DNA of 64,000 bases from Streptosporangium lutulentum (lineage in GTDB: Bacteria > Actinomycetota > Actinomycetes > Streptosporangiales > Streptosporangiaceae): positions 1,674,001 through 1,738,000 of the forward strand of contig NZ_JAUSQU010000001.1 of NCBI RefSeq assembly GCF_030811455.1, in the 5' to 3' direction. A model generated the notes under the pieces. That model had not been told where the DNA came from. It ran no database searches and saw only the letters and a list, made by a program, of their open reading frames with translations. Positions 7,924 to 15,553 of the stretch are shown here, piece by piece; within the stretch, counting starts at the first letter, position 1, and each line of letters begins with the position of its first letter. Position numbers and translations under genes: made by a program.

Positions 7924-8789
7924 TGCGCATATTCGACCCCCACATCCACATGACCTCGCGCACCACCGACGACTACACGAGGATGGCGGCGGCCGGAGTG
8001 CGCGCCATCGTCGAACCGGCCTTCTGGCTGGGCCAGCCCCGCACCAACCCCGGTTCCTTCACCGACTACTTCGACTCGCTGGTCGGCTGGGAACCGTACC
8101 GGGCCGCGAAGTTCGGCATCCGCCACCACGCCACGATCGCGCTGAACCCCAAGGAGGCGGGCGACCCGCGCTGCCGGCCGGTGCTCGACCTGCTGCCCCG
8201 CTACCTCGACAAGGACGGCGTCGTCGCGGTCGGTGAGATCGGCTACGACTCGATGATCCCCGAGGAGGACGAGGCGTTCGCCGCGCAGCTCGCGATGGCC
8301 GTCGAGCACGGCCTGCCCGCGCTGGTGCACACCCCGCACCGGGACAAGGCCCGCGGCACGCAGCGCAGCCTCGACGTCGTCAAGGAGTCCGGCATCGCTC
8401 CCGGCCACGTCGCCATCGACCACCTCAACGAGGTCACCGTGGACCTCGTGCGCGACTCCGGCTGCTGGATGGGCTTCTCCATCTACCCCGACACCAAGAT
8501 GTCGCCGCCCCGCATGGTGGAGATCCTGAAGACCCACGGGCTGGAACGGATGCTGATCAACTCGGCCGCCGACTGGGGCGTCTCGGACCCGCTGCTGACC
8601 AGGGAGACCGCCGAGGCGATGCTCGCCGCGGGCTACACCGACGACGACGTGGACCAGGTGCTGTGGCGCAACCCGGTGGAGTTCTACGGCCAGTCCGGGC
8701 GGCTCGACCTGTCCGACCTCGACGACGCCGCCTCCCGTGCCGCCGAGCCCACCTTCGAGGGCAGCTCGATCCTGCGCGGAGGCAGCTGA
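7923..8789 (+). CDS. eboB: TatD-family metal-dependent hydrolase, EboB-type
   Basis: 288-residue amidohydrolase-fold protein. The metal-binding HxH motif is FDPHIHMT near the N-terminus; further ligand-region motifs are VGEIGYDS, LVHTPHRDK, AIDHLNEVT and INSAADWG. The last keeps the Asp of the TatD/PHP-like active site. EboB proteins belong to this branch rather than to true TatD nucleases; their substrate is unsettled. The start is fixed by the TGATG overlap with eboA and the stop overlaps eboE in the same way. Confidence 0.86.
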   Translation: MRIFDPHIHMTSRTTDDYTRMAAAGVRAIVEPAFWLGQPRTNPGSFTDYFDSLVGWEPYRAAKFGIRHHATIALNPKEAGDPRCRPVLDLLPRYLDKDGVVAVGEIGYDSMIPEEDEAFAAQLAMAVEHGLPALVHTPHRDKARGTQRSLDVVKESGIAPGHVAIDHLNEVTVDLVRDSGCWMGFSIYPDTKMSPPRMVEILKTHGLERMLINSAADWGVSDPLLTRETAEAMLAAGYTDDDVDQVLWRNPVEFYGQSGRLDLSDLDDAASRAAEPTFEGSSILRGGS

Positions 8790-9913
8790 TGCGCCTGCGT
8801 CATCCGGCAGGACGCCTCCTGCACCTGAGCTACTGCACCAACGTGCACCCGGCCGAGAGCCTGGAGGGCATCGTCGGGCAGCTCGACGAGTACGCCCTGC
8901 CGATCCGCGAGCGTCTCGGCAGCGACGTGCTCGGGCTCGGACTCTGGCTGGCCGCGCCGGTCGCCGCGGCACTCGCCCTCGACGCCGAGGCCCGCAAGGG
9001 CTTCCGCCGCGAGCTGGACGTGCGCGGGCTGGAGGTGGTGACGCTCAACGGCTTCCCCTACAGCTCCTTCCAGGACCCCGTGGTCAAGCAGGCCGTCTAC
9101 CATCCCGACTGGACCACCCCCGAACGCCTGCGCTACACCCTGGACCTGGCGCGCGTCTTGGCCGACCTGCTCCCGGACGACGCGGCCCGGGGATCGGTCT
9201 CCACGCTGCCGCTGGCATGGCGGCATCCCTGGGACGACGCCCGCGCCGCCACCGCCACGCGGATGCTGGACCTGCTCGCCACCGGACTCGCCGACATCGA
9301 GGCCAGGACGGGGAAGGTCATCCAGGTGGCCTTCGAGCCGGAACCCGGATGCGTGATCGAGACCACCGCCCAGGCCGTCGCCCTGCTCTCCGGCGTGGAC
9401 ACCGACCGGCTCGGCGTCTGCCTGGACCTCGCGCATCTCGCGTGCGCGTGGGAGGAACCGGCCGAGGCGCTGCGCGCGCTGAAGGAGGCGGGCATCCCCG
9501 TCGTGAAGGTCCAGGTGTCGGCCGCGCTGGAGACCGACAAGCCCGGCGCGCTGCGCGAGTACGTCGAACCGCGGTTCCTCCACCAGACGCGCAACCCCGA
9601 GGGAGGCGCCGTCGACGACCTCGACGAGGCCTTCGAGTCCGGGTTGCCCGGCCCCTGGCGGGTGCACTACCACGTGCCGCTGCACTCCCGGCCGTCCGCG
9701 CCGCTGACCACCACCGCGCCGCTGCTGCGCGCCGCGATCGGCGAGCTGGTCGGCGGTCCCGACGCCGTGTGCGACCACTTCGACGTCGAGACCTACACCT
9801 GGGGCGTGCTGCCACCCGAACAGCGCCCGCAGACCGCCGGTCAGCTCGCCGACGGCATCGCCGCCGAACTGGCCTTCGCCCACGCCGAACTCAGCAAGGG
9901 AATGCGCGCATGA
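8789..9913 (+). CDS. eboE: EboE-family TIM-barrel protein
   Basis: 374 residues, xylose-isomerase-like TIM barrel. The N-terminal LLHLSYCTNVHPAESLEGI is the EboE hallmark. FEPEPGCVIETT, CLDLAHLACAWEE, VKVQVSAALE and VHYHVPLH supply the putative metal ligands. This is the second TIM-barrel enzyme of the operon, and the two share only the general EPEPG motif. Function inside the Ebo pathway is not established. One-base overlap with eboB and four-base overlap (ATGA) with eboF. Confidence 0.88.
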   Translation: MRLRHPAGRLLHLSYCTNVHPAESLEGIVGQLDEYALPIRERLGSDVLGLGLWLAAPVAAALALDAEARKGFRRELDVRGLEVVTLNGFPYSSFQDPVVKQAVYHPDWTTPERLRYTLDLARVLADLLPDDAARGSVSTLPLAWRHPWDDARAATATRMLDLLATGLADIEARTGKVIQVAFEPEPGCVIETTAQAVALLSGVDTDRLGVCLDLAHLACAWEEPAEALRALKEAGIPVVKVQVSAALETDKPGALREYVEPRFLHQTRNPEGGAVDDLDEAFESGLPGPWRVHYHVPLHSRPSAPLTTTAPLLRAAIGELVGGPDAVCDHFDVETYTWGVLPPEQRPQTAGQLADGIAAELAFAHAELSKGMRA

Positions 9914-11298
9914 CATCACTTCTGGTCCTCGACGTCGTGGGGCTGACCCCGCGGATCCTGGAGCACATGCCCCGGCTGCGCGCCGTCGCCGACGGCGGCT
10001 TCCAGGCGTCACTCGGGACGGTGCTGCCCGCCGTGACCTGCTCGGTCCAGTCGACCTTCCTCACCGGCGAGCTTCCCACGGAGCACGGCATCGTGGGCAA
10101 CGGCTGGTACTTCAGGGATCTGGGCGAGGTGATGCTGTGGCGCCAGCACAACGCGCTGGTCGGCGGGGACAAGCTCTGGGACGCCGCCCGGCGGGCCCGT
10201 CCCGGCTACACGGTGGCCAACGTGTGCTGGTGGTACGCCATGGGCGCCGACGTCGACTGGACCGTCACCCCCCGGCCGATCTACCACGCCGACGGTCGCA
10301 AGGACCCCGACTGCTACACCGACCCGCCGGAGCTGCACGACGCGCTCACCTCCCGGCTGGGCGACTTCCCGCTCTTCAACTACTGGGGGGCGCTGGCGGG
10401 GATCACCTCGTCGGAGTGGATCTGCCGGGCCACCGAGCAGATCATGGCGGAGCACGATCCCGACCTCACCCTCGCCTACGTGCCGCACCTGGACTACGAC
10501 CTGCAGCGGTACGGTCCCTCCGCCCCCCAGGCGGCCGTGGCCGCCGCCGAGCTGGACCGGACGCTGACGCCGCTGCTGGACGCGGCCGCGGCGCGCGGGA
10601 CCACGGTCGTGGCACTGTCGGAGTACGGGATCACGGACGTCTCGCGCCCGGTCGACGTCAACCGACTGCTGCGCGCCGAGGGGCTGCTGCACGTGTACAC
10701 CCAGGCGGGCATGGAGTATCTGGATCCGTGGACGTCGCGGGCGTTCGCCGTCGCCGACCACCAGGTGGCCCACGTCTACGTGCGCGACCCGGCCGACGTG
10801 CCGGCCGTCGCCACACTCTGCGCCGGCCTGCCGGGGGTGGCCGAGGTGCTCGACGCCGAAGGCAAGGCCCGGTCCGGGCTTGACCACCCGCGCGCGGGGG
10901 AGCTGGTCCTGGTCTCCGATCCCGACGCCTGGTTCACCTACTACTACTGGCTCGACGACGCCCGCGCGCCCGACTTCGCCCGGCTGGTCGACATCCACCG
11001 CAAGCCCGGATACGACCCGGCGGAGCTCTTCTTCGACCCCTCGGGGCCGGGCGCGGCCAAGCGCCGCGCCGGGGTGGCGCTGCTGCGTAAGAAGCTCGGC
11101 ATGCGCTACATGATGACCGTGGTCGGACTCGACGCCGGGGCGCGGGCCATCAGGGGATCACACGGGCGGCTGCCGGAGGATCCGCGCGACGCCCCGGTGC
11201 TGCTGTGCTCCGATCCCACTCCGGCCAGGGAACACGTCGAGGCCGTCGAGGTCAAGGAGCTGCTGCTCGGGCTGGCCACGACGAAGGCACGTAGGTGA
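9910..11298 (+). CDS. eboF: EboF-type alkaline phosphatase/nucleotide pyrophosphatase superfamily protein
   Basis: 462 residues, last gene of the operon. The fold is that of type I phosphodiesterases: LLVLDVVGLT at the N-terminus (metal Asp), LPAVTCSVQSTFLTGELPTEHGIVGNGWY with the nucleophilic Thr, YVPHLDYDLQRYGP and VVALSEYGITDVS plus VADHQVAHVYV for the second metal site. Such proteins hydrolyse phosphodiester or phosphate groups; the EboF substrate is unknown. Bases 10816-10845 are identical to part of a spacer in the CRISPR array immediately downstream. Only 35 bp separate the stop from the first repeat, and I see no terminator between. Confidence 0.88.
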   Translation: MTSLLVLDVVGLTPRILEHMPRLRAVADGGFQASLGTVLPAVTCSVQSTFLTGELPTEHGIVGNGWYFRDLGEVMLWRQHNALVGGDKLWDAARRARPGYTVANVCWWYAMGADVDWTVTPRPIYHADGRKDPDCYTDPPELHDALTSRLGDFPLFNYWGALAGITSSEWICRATEQIMAEHDPDLTLAYVPHLDYDLQRYGPSAPQAAVAAAELDRTLTPLLDAAAARGTTVVALSEYGITDVSRPVDVNRLLRAEGLLHVYTQAGMEYLDPWTSRAFAVADHQVAHVYVRDPADVPAVATLCAGLPGVAEVLDAEGKARSGLDHPRAGELVLVSDPDAWFTYYYWLDDARAPDFARLVDIHRKPGYDPAELFFDPSGPGAAKRRAGVALLRKKLGMRYMMTVVGLDAGARAIRGSHGRLPEDPRDAPVLLCSDPTPAREHVEAVEVKELLLGLATTKARR

Positions 11299-11333
11299 CG
11301 ATGACAATCCCGACGACGACGGGGTCGTTCAAC

Positions 11334-11541
11334 AGCTCACCTCCACGGGCGTGGGAAGGACGGCGGACATGAGCCGATCCGAGTGGGTGCGGAGGGCTCA
11401 CCCCCACGAGCATGGGGAGGACTCCCGCACGTGCCCCTCGAATCCCCCCAGATCGGCTCACCCCCACGGGAGTGGGGAGGACATCTCGGCCACTCCCGGC
11501 AAGGTCGCGCAGAGCGGCTCACCCCCACGTGGGGGTGAGCC
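11334..11541 (-). CRISPR. Short reversed CRISPR segment: three decayed repeats plus a hybrid repeat
   Basis: Repeats at 11334-11361, 11395-11422 and 11455-11482 are reverse complements of the main-array repeat, with 2-5 changes each, mostly in the central loop; the outermost at 11334 is most decayed, as a trailer end would be. Spacers are 33, 32 and 33 bp. The inner end runs into the palindrome at 11516-11541. Read on the minus strand the segment points away from the main array, so the two arrays diverge from a common centre. Confidence 0.88.
11516..11541. repeat. Perfect 26-bp palindrome joining the two CRISPR arrays
   Basis: The sequence ggctcacccccac followed by its exact reverse complement. 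It consists of the 3' halves of a reverse and a forward CRISPR repeat fused at their dyad, 2 bp shorter than a normal repeat. It sits where leaders of divergent arrays would be expected. Confidence 0.95.
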
Positions 11542-11635
11542 GCCGTGGGTCCTGGCCGCCGGCGGGCCCTCGAGGTCCTCCCCACGCACGTGGGGGTGAG
11601 CCGCCGTGGGTCCTGGCCGCCGGCGGGCCCTCGAG
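11542..11635 (+). repeat. Duplicated spacer-repeat unit at the array centre
   Basis: The 33-bp sequence at 11542-11574 is identical to spacer 1 at 11603-11635, with the first full forward repeat between them. Such a unit duplication arises by recombination between repeats and lies next to the palindromic junction, so it may be part of the same rearrangement. Confidence 0.93.
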
Positions 11636-12578
11636 GTCCTCCCCACGCACGTGGGGGTGAGCCGGCCCACGGTCCTCCATTAACCGGGTCGAGTTCGTCC
11701 TCCCCACGCACGTGGGGGTGAGCCGGGCCTCGATGACGACGAGCACCGCACTATCTAGTCCTCCCCACGCACGTGGGGGTGAGCCGGAGGCCGCGATGGC
11801 CCTGTCACCTGCCGGACGGTCCTCCCCACGCACGTGGGGGTGAGCCGGAGAAGGACTTCAATTTCCCGGCCAGGATGGAGTCCTCCCCACGCACGTGGGG
11901 GTGAGCCGGGTTCGAGCTCGGCGAGCCGGCCGACGACGAGGTCCTCCCCACGCACGTGGGGGTGAGCCGAAGCGCCCCCGCCCGGCCGCCAAGGCGGAAC
12001 CGTCCTCCCCACGCACGTGGGGGTGAGCCGTCTTGCGAGTGATGCACCGGACCCGACATGCCGTCCTCCCCACGCACGTGGGGGTGAGCCGCGCCCGCCG
12101 GACTACATCGGCCCTGATGGGCGGTCCTCCCCACGCACGTGGGGGTGAGCCGCTCTCCAGCCGGGATGTCACCCGCATGGAGCGGTCCTCCCCACGCACG
12201 TGGGGGTGAGCCGCGCATGCGCCGCAACCGGGACCTCCACGTCACGTCCTCCCCACGCACGTGGGGGTGAGCCACCTGCGGTGCTCGGGTGGCCATACGG
12301 CCCTCCGTCCTCCCCACGCACGTGGGGGTGAGCCCACCCCGCTCAACACCGACGGCTCCACAGTGCTGTCCTCCCCACGCACGTGGGGGTGAGCCCCGCG
12401 CGCTCCTCGTCCGGGTCGACTCTGGAGGGTCCTCCCCACGCACGTGGGGGTGAGCCGCCCCGGTCGCGCTTCGAGGAGTCGAGCGGAATGTCCTCCCCAC
12501 GCACGTGGGGGTGAGCCGCTCTGCGCCGGCCTGCCGGGGGTGGCCGAGATGTCCTCCCTACGTACGTGGGGGTGAGCC
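11575..12578 (+). CRISPR. Type I-E-like CRISPR array, 17 repeats and 16 spacers
   Basis: The 28-bp repeat begins gtcctccccacgcacg and ends tgggggtgagcc; it recurs every 61 bp exactly, giving 33-bp spacers (or 29 + 32 bp, since most spacers start with G). It has the CCCCACG/CGTGGGG dyad typical of type I-E repeats. The last repeat (12551) has changes in the core (ctacgtacg), marking the 3' trailer end, so the leader should lie upstream of 11575. Instead a spacer identical to spacer 1 (11542-11574) and the palindromic junction are found. No cas gene lies in the window. Three repeats (12246, 12307, 12368) lack the usual G after the repeat. Confidence 0.97.
12518..12550 (+). other. Spacer 16, identical to eboF over 30 bases
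   Basis: Bases 12519-12548 equal 10816-10845 in eboF with no mismatch; over the 33-bp spacer 31 positions agree. The crRNA would have the same sense as eboF mRNA. The three bases before the eboF match are ACA, not the AAG/ATG-type motif favoured by many type I-E systems, which may explain why self-targeting is tolerated. Confidence 0.95.
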
Positions 12579-12687
12579 GCAGGTATCGGCGGGAATTCGT
12601 GGCGTCACTACGACCGGGGCGACTACGGTCCTGATGAGCTGTTCCTGTCCGCTGAGCGACTCCTGGCCTGGGGTCACGGTCGGACGC

Positions 12688-12731
12688 AACCCAGCAGGCC
12701 CGGTCATCAATCAGACCGGGCCTGCTGGGTT
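12688..12731 (-). terminator. Strong bidirectional stem-loop terminator
   Basis: An 18-bp perfect stem starting AACCCAGCAGGCCCGG with an 8-nt loop atcaatca, 21 bp beyond the stop of the minus-strand operon and 110 bp beyond the CRISPR trailer. There is no long U tract, as is common for terminators of high-GC actinobacteria. It could end transcription from both sides. The stretch 12579-12687 holds no repeat or ORF that I can support. Confidence 0.75.
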
Positions 12732-12751
12732 GCTGGTGGAGGGCGGTGCGC

Positions 12752-15490
12752 TCATCCCGTTGAGACAAGGCCCTTCAGCGAGGTCGGCACCACATCGTCG
12801 CTGCCGGGTGTCGTCTCCTGGTGAGGCTGCTGGGCACGCAGGTGCTCCGCCATGGCGGTGATTCGGCGCAGCGGGCCCAGGTCCAGTGGAGGCAGAACCC
12901 GGGAGCTGATCAGTGCACCGGCCGCCAGCTCGATCGCGGTGTGCAGCGGCGAGTCCTCAACCACTTGGTCGTGCAGGACATCGCCGTCGCGTTCCACCGT
13001 GACCCGGTGGTGGTTGCGCTCCAACTGCCAGCCGCCCGCCGCGGTGACGGGGTCCAGGTGGACGGTGACCCGGGTACGGCCGGCGTGGACGGTGAGGTAG
13101 CGGTGCCGGTCGTCTGCGGGGCGGATGTCGCGCCGCCACCCGGCCGCAGTCTGCTCGGGAGCGCCGCCCAGGACCACAGCCGAACTGGTGATGCTGGAGT
13201 GCAGCTCCAGGTGCAGCAGGTGATCGCCGGTGCGTAGCGTGGAGTGTTCGGTGAGCGCAGACACGAACAACCTGGGGTCGTAGATGGCGCGCAGCATCGC
13301 CTGTTTCGGGTGGGCGGTCAGGTACGCGTCGAACACTTCGGCCGGGATGAGACGCCGCAGCACGGCCAGCATGTGCAGCCACTCGTAGCCGAGCACTCCG
13401 TAGGAGCGGTCAACGAACCGGCCGCCCGCGATGTCCGCGCTGCGGTCCTTGGTGAACGTCACCTCGATGTGACTGGCCGAGGCGCCCGGCTCGTAGGCGC
13501 TGATGAGGTCGGTGACGACGTCCAAGGCGCGGGCATGCTGATACTGGTCGGTGATCACGATTCGGGCGTTCGGGTGCTCCTCCAGCAGCCCAATGAGAGC
13601 GTCGATCTCGTGGCCCTGGCAGGCGGGTTTCTCCAGCAGGATCCGCGCCTGCGGGTCATGGGTGAGGATCGAGCGCAGCACCGGCAGGTGGTCAGCGGTC
13701 GGGCAGCACACCGACCACATGCCGACCCCGGCGGAGACCGTCGCCGGCAGGTCGTCGACACCGTGCCGGAACGTCTGGCACGTCCGGGGCAGGTCCTGGT
13801 GCTTGGGGTCCACGATGGTCAGTTCCGCGCCCGCCTCGGTGAGGATCTGCGCGTGCAGGCGTCCGACGGTGCCGTAGCCGACCACGCATGCCGCGACCCC
13901 GGCCAGCGGCGCGGGCCGGGCCGGTGTGGAGCGGGCGGGCGCGCCGGTGAACGCCAGGTACGTGTCGTAGTAGGCGTCATACAACCCCGAAGCGGAGATG
14001 ATCTCGTCGACGAGTTCGGTGTGGACTCCCGCCTGAAGGGTGCCGACCTGGGCGCAGAGCTCCTTCGCTGCGATGAGCGTCCCGGCCCGGTAGGCGTCGT
14101 ACCCCTGGTTGGGGATCGAGTCGGACTCGAACAGGTTCATGCTCCGGCCGTCGCCGAGAATCGTCGCCCAGGCGCCGCTCCGCAGACGGTAGCGGCGGCC
14201 AATGCCGGGGATCTCCACCGCTGCGCGGGCAAGCTCCGGGTCCGTTGTCAGCAGCTCGAAGTCCTTCGTCGCGTACGGCGCCATGACGATCTCGTCGGGC
14301 AGCAGCGACACCGCCTCCTCGGTCAGGGCGTCTACCTCTCCGGTGGTCGCGACCACCAGGAAGGGCCGCATGGCGAGCAGCGCGTCAACGGCGGTGCGGT
14401 AGGTGGTGTGCCCGTTCTCCGCCGCGCCGATCAACGCGAGCGGGTCGGGGTCAACCACGTTGACCTGGCACCCCTGGGCGCGGAGCGCGTTCGCCAGCCG
14501 CGACCCGAGGGTTCCGTATCCGAGGACCAGCACCGGCCGGCCGATGACTTTCACGGCGGGCAGCAGCTCTCGCAGCCTGCGCAGGCACGAGTCGGCGATT
14601 TCCGGGTAGCCCAGGTACGTTTTCAGCTCCGAGCGCGCCAGGTTGAACACCGGGATGCTGAGCGGTCCCGCAGCGGTGATCCGCTTCAGCCCGGATACGG
14701 TCAGCTCCACCGCTGCGTCCACCCTTCGGGGGGCGTCGGCGCGGCCGTACCCCTGGGCGAGCAGCCCGCCGTCGTCGATGACCAGCACCGGCCGTTGTGC
14801 TTCGTGGGCGGCGTCGATGAACGCGTCCACTCCGTCCATCGCCCGAGCGAGATCATCGGCGTGGGTTTCGGGGGCGTTGATCGTGGTGTTGTCCAGCAGC
14901 CCGCTGGTGCACCCCTGCGCCAGGAGCGTCGCGTGGACCCGGTCACGGTTGCGGGTGCGGTCGCCCTTGGACAGCGCGTAGATCCACTGCGGGGGGACAC
15001 CGGCCTCCTGCAGCGCCATCAGGAACGCGAGACTGTTCTCCACGTAGTGATCACGGAAGATGACCGCCCACCCGGCGAGGTCCTTGTCCGGGACGGCGTG
15101 GCCGGCCAGCAGCGGCATGGAGGCGGTGATCTGCGCCAGCTCCGCCGGGTCGTAGCAGCGCAGCCGCTCCCGTAGCCACACCTGCAGGTCCCCGGCCGCT
15201 TCCTGCCCGCCCGGGTGGACGTCGAGGAGGATCTCCAGGCATTCCTGGTCAGGCAGCACATGGCTGAGCGTGTCAGGCCGCTCCGGGGCGTAGGGGTGCC
15301 AGCGCACCGTGACGCGGGCCGCCCCGTCGGCGTCGGTCAGGAGCAGAGTCCCCTGGTCGAGCTGGTTGACGCGCAGGTGGTGCCGGGCGGCGATGTCCGT
15401 CGCCCCGAGGTCCAGAACGGTCGGCGAGATAGGGCCACGAAGAACATCCCATGCCGAACAGATAGGCAACTGGACGGTTTCCACGGTCAC
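12752..15490 (-). CDS. S-adenosylhomocysteinase-like / Gfo-Idh-MocA oxidoreductase fusion
   Basis: 912 residues, two dehydrogenase halves. Residues about 1-515 resemble adenosylhomocysteinase: LDNTTINAPET near residue 200, a Rossmann loop VLVLGYGTLGSRLANALRAQG near 320-340, and a long C-terminal helix region. Residues about 530-912 have a second Rossmann loop ACVVGYGTVGRLHAQIL and the EKPACQG motif (about 620) of Gfo/Idh/MocA sugar oxidoreductases. I know neither half in this combination. The first half may oxidise a 3'-hydroxyl transiently as adenosylhomocysteinase does; the second would act on a sugar or cyclitol. Start is the GTG with GGGAGA upstream. It is the last gene of the operon, 63 bp after the kinase gene. 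Confidence 0.72.
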   Translation of the reverse strand: MTVETVQLPICSAWDVLRGPISPTVLDLGATDIAARHHLRVNQLDQGTLLLTDADGAARVTVRWHPYAPERPDTLSHVLPDQECLEILLDVHPGGQEAAGDLQVWLRERLRCYDPAELAQITASMPLLAGHAVPDKDLAGWAVIFRDHYVENSLAFLMALQEAGVPPQWIYALSKGDRTRNRDRVHATLLAQGCTSGLLDNTTINAPETHADDLARAMDGVDAFIDAAHEAQRPVLVIDDGGLLAQGYGRADAPRRVDAAVELTVSGLKRITAAGPLSIPVFNLARSELKTYLGYPEIADSCLRRLRELLPAVKVIGRPVLVLGYGTLGSRLANALRAQGCQVNVVDPDPLALIGAAENGHTTYRTAVDALLAMRPFLVVATTGEVDALTEEAVSLLPDEIVMAPYATKDFELLTTDPELARAAVEIPGIGRRYRLRSGAWATILGDGRSMNLFESDSIPNQGYDAYRAGTLIAAKELCAQVGTLQAGVHTELVDEIISASGLYDAYYDTYLAFTGAPARSTPARPAPLAGVAACVVGYGTVGRLHAQILTEAGAELTIVDPKHQDLPRTCQTFRHGVDDLPATVSAGVGMWSVCCPTADHLPVLRSILTHDPQARILLEKPACQGHEIDALIGLLEEHPNARIVITDQYQHARALDVVTDLISAYEPGASASHIEVTFTKDRSADIAGGRFVDRSYGVLGYEWLHMLAVLRRLIPAEVFDAYLTAHPKQAMLRAIYDPRLFVSALTEHSTLRTGDHLLHLELHSSITSSAVVLGGAPEQTAAGWRRDIRPADDRHRYLTVHAGRTRVTVHLDPVTAAGGWQLERNHHRVTVERDGDVLHDQVVEDSPLHTAIELAAGALISSRVLPPLDLGPLRRITAMAEHLRAQQPHQETTPGSDDVVPTSLKGLVSTG

Positions 15491-15553
15491 AGGGGATCTC
15501 CCTTGAGGTGTCGGGGGGTAGTGCAGGAATGCGCGGTCAATGGCCGGGCCAGG

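Noticed and set aside
11299..11333. CRISPR leader just after eboF
   Set aside because: Only 35 bp, not AT-rich, and on the decayed trailer side of the reversed array.
11519..12500. Minus-strand ORFs through the CRISPR locus with repeated GSPPRAWGG-type peptides
   Set aside because: The periodic peptide is a translation of the 61-bp repeat-spacer unit; no start signals and no coding character outside the repeats.
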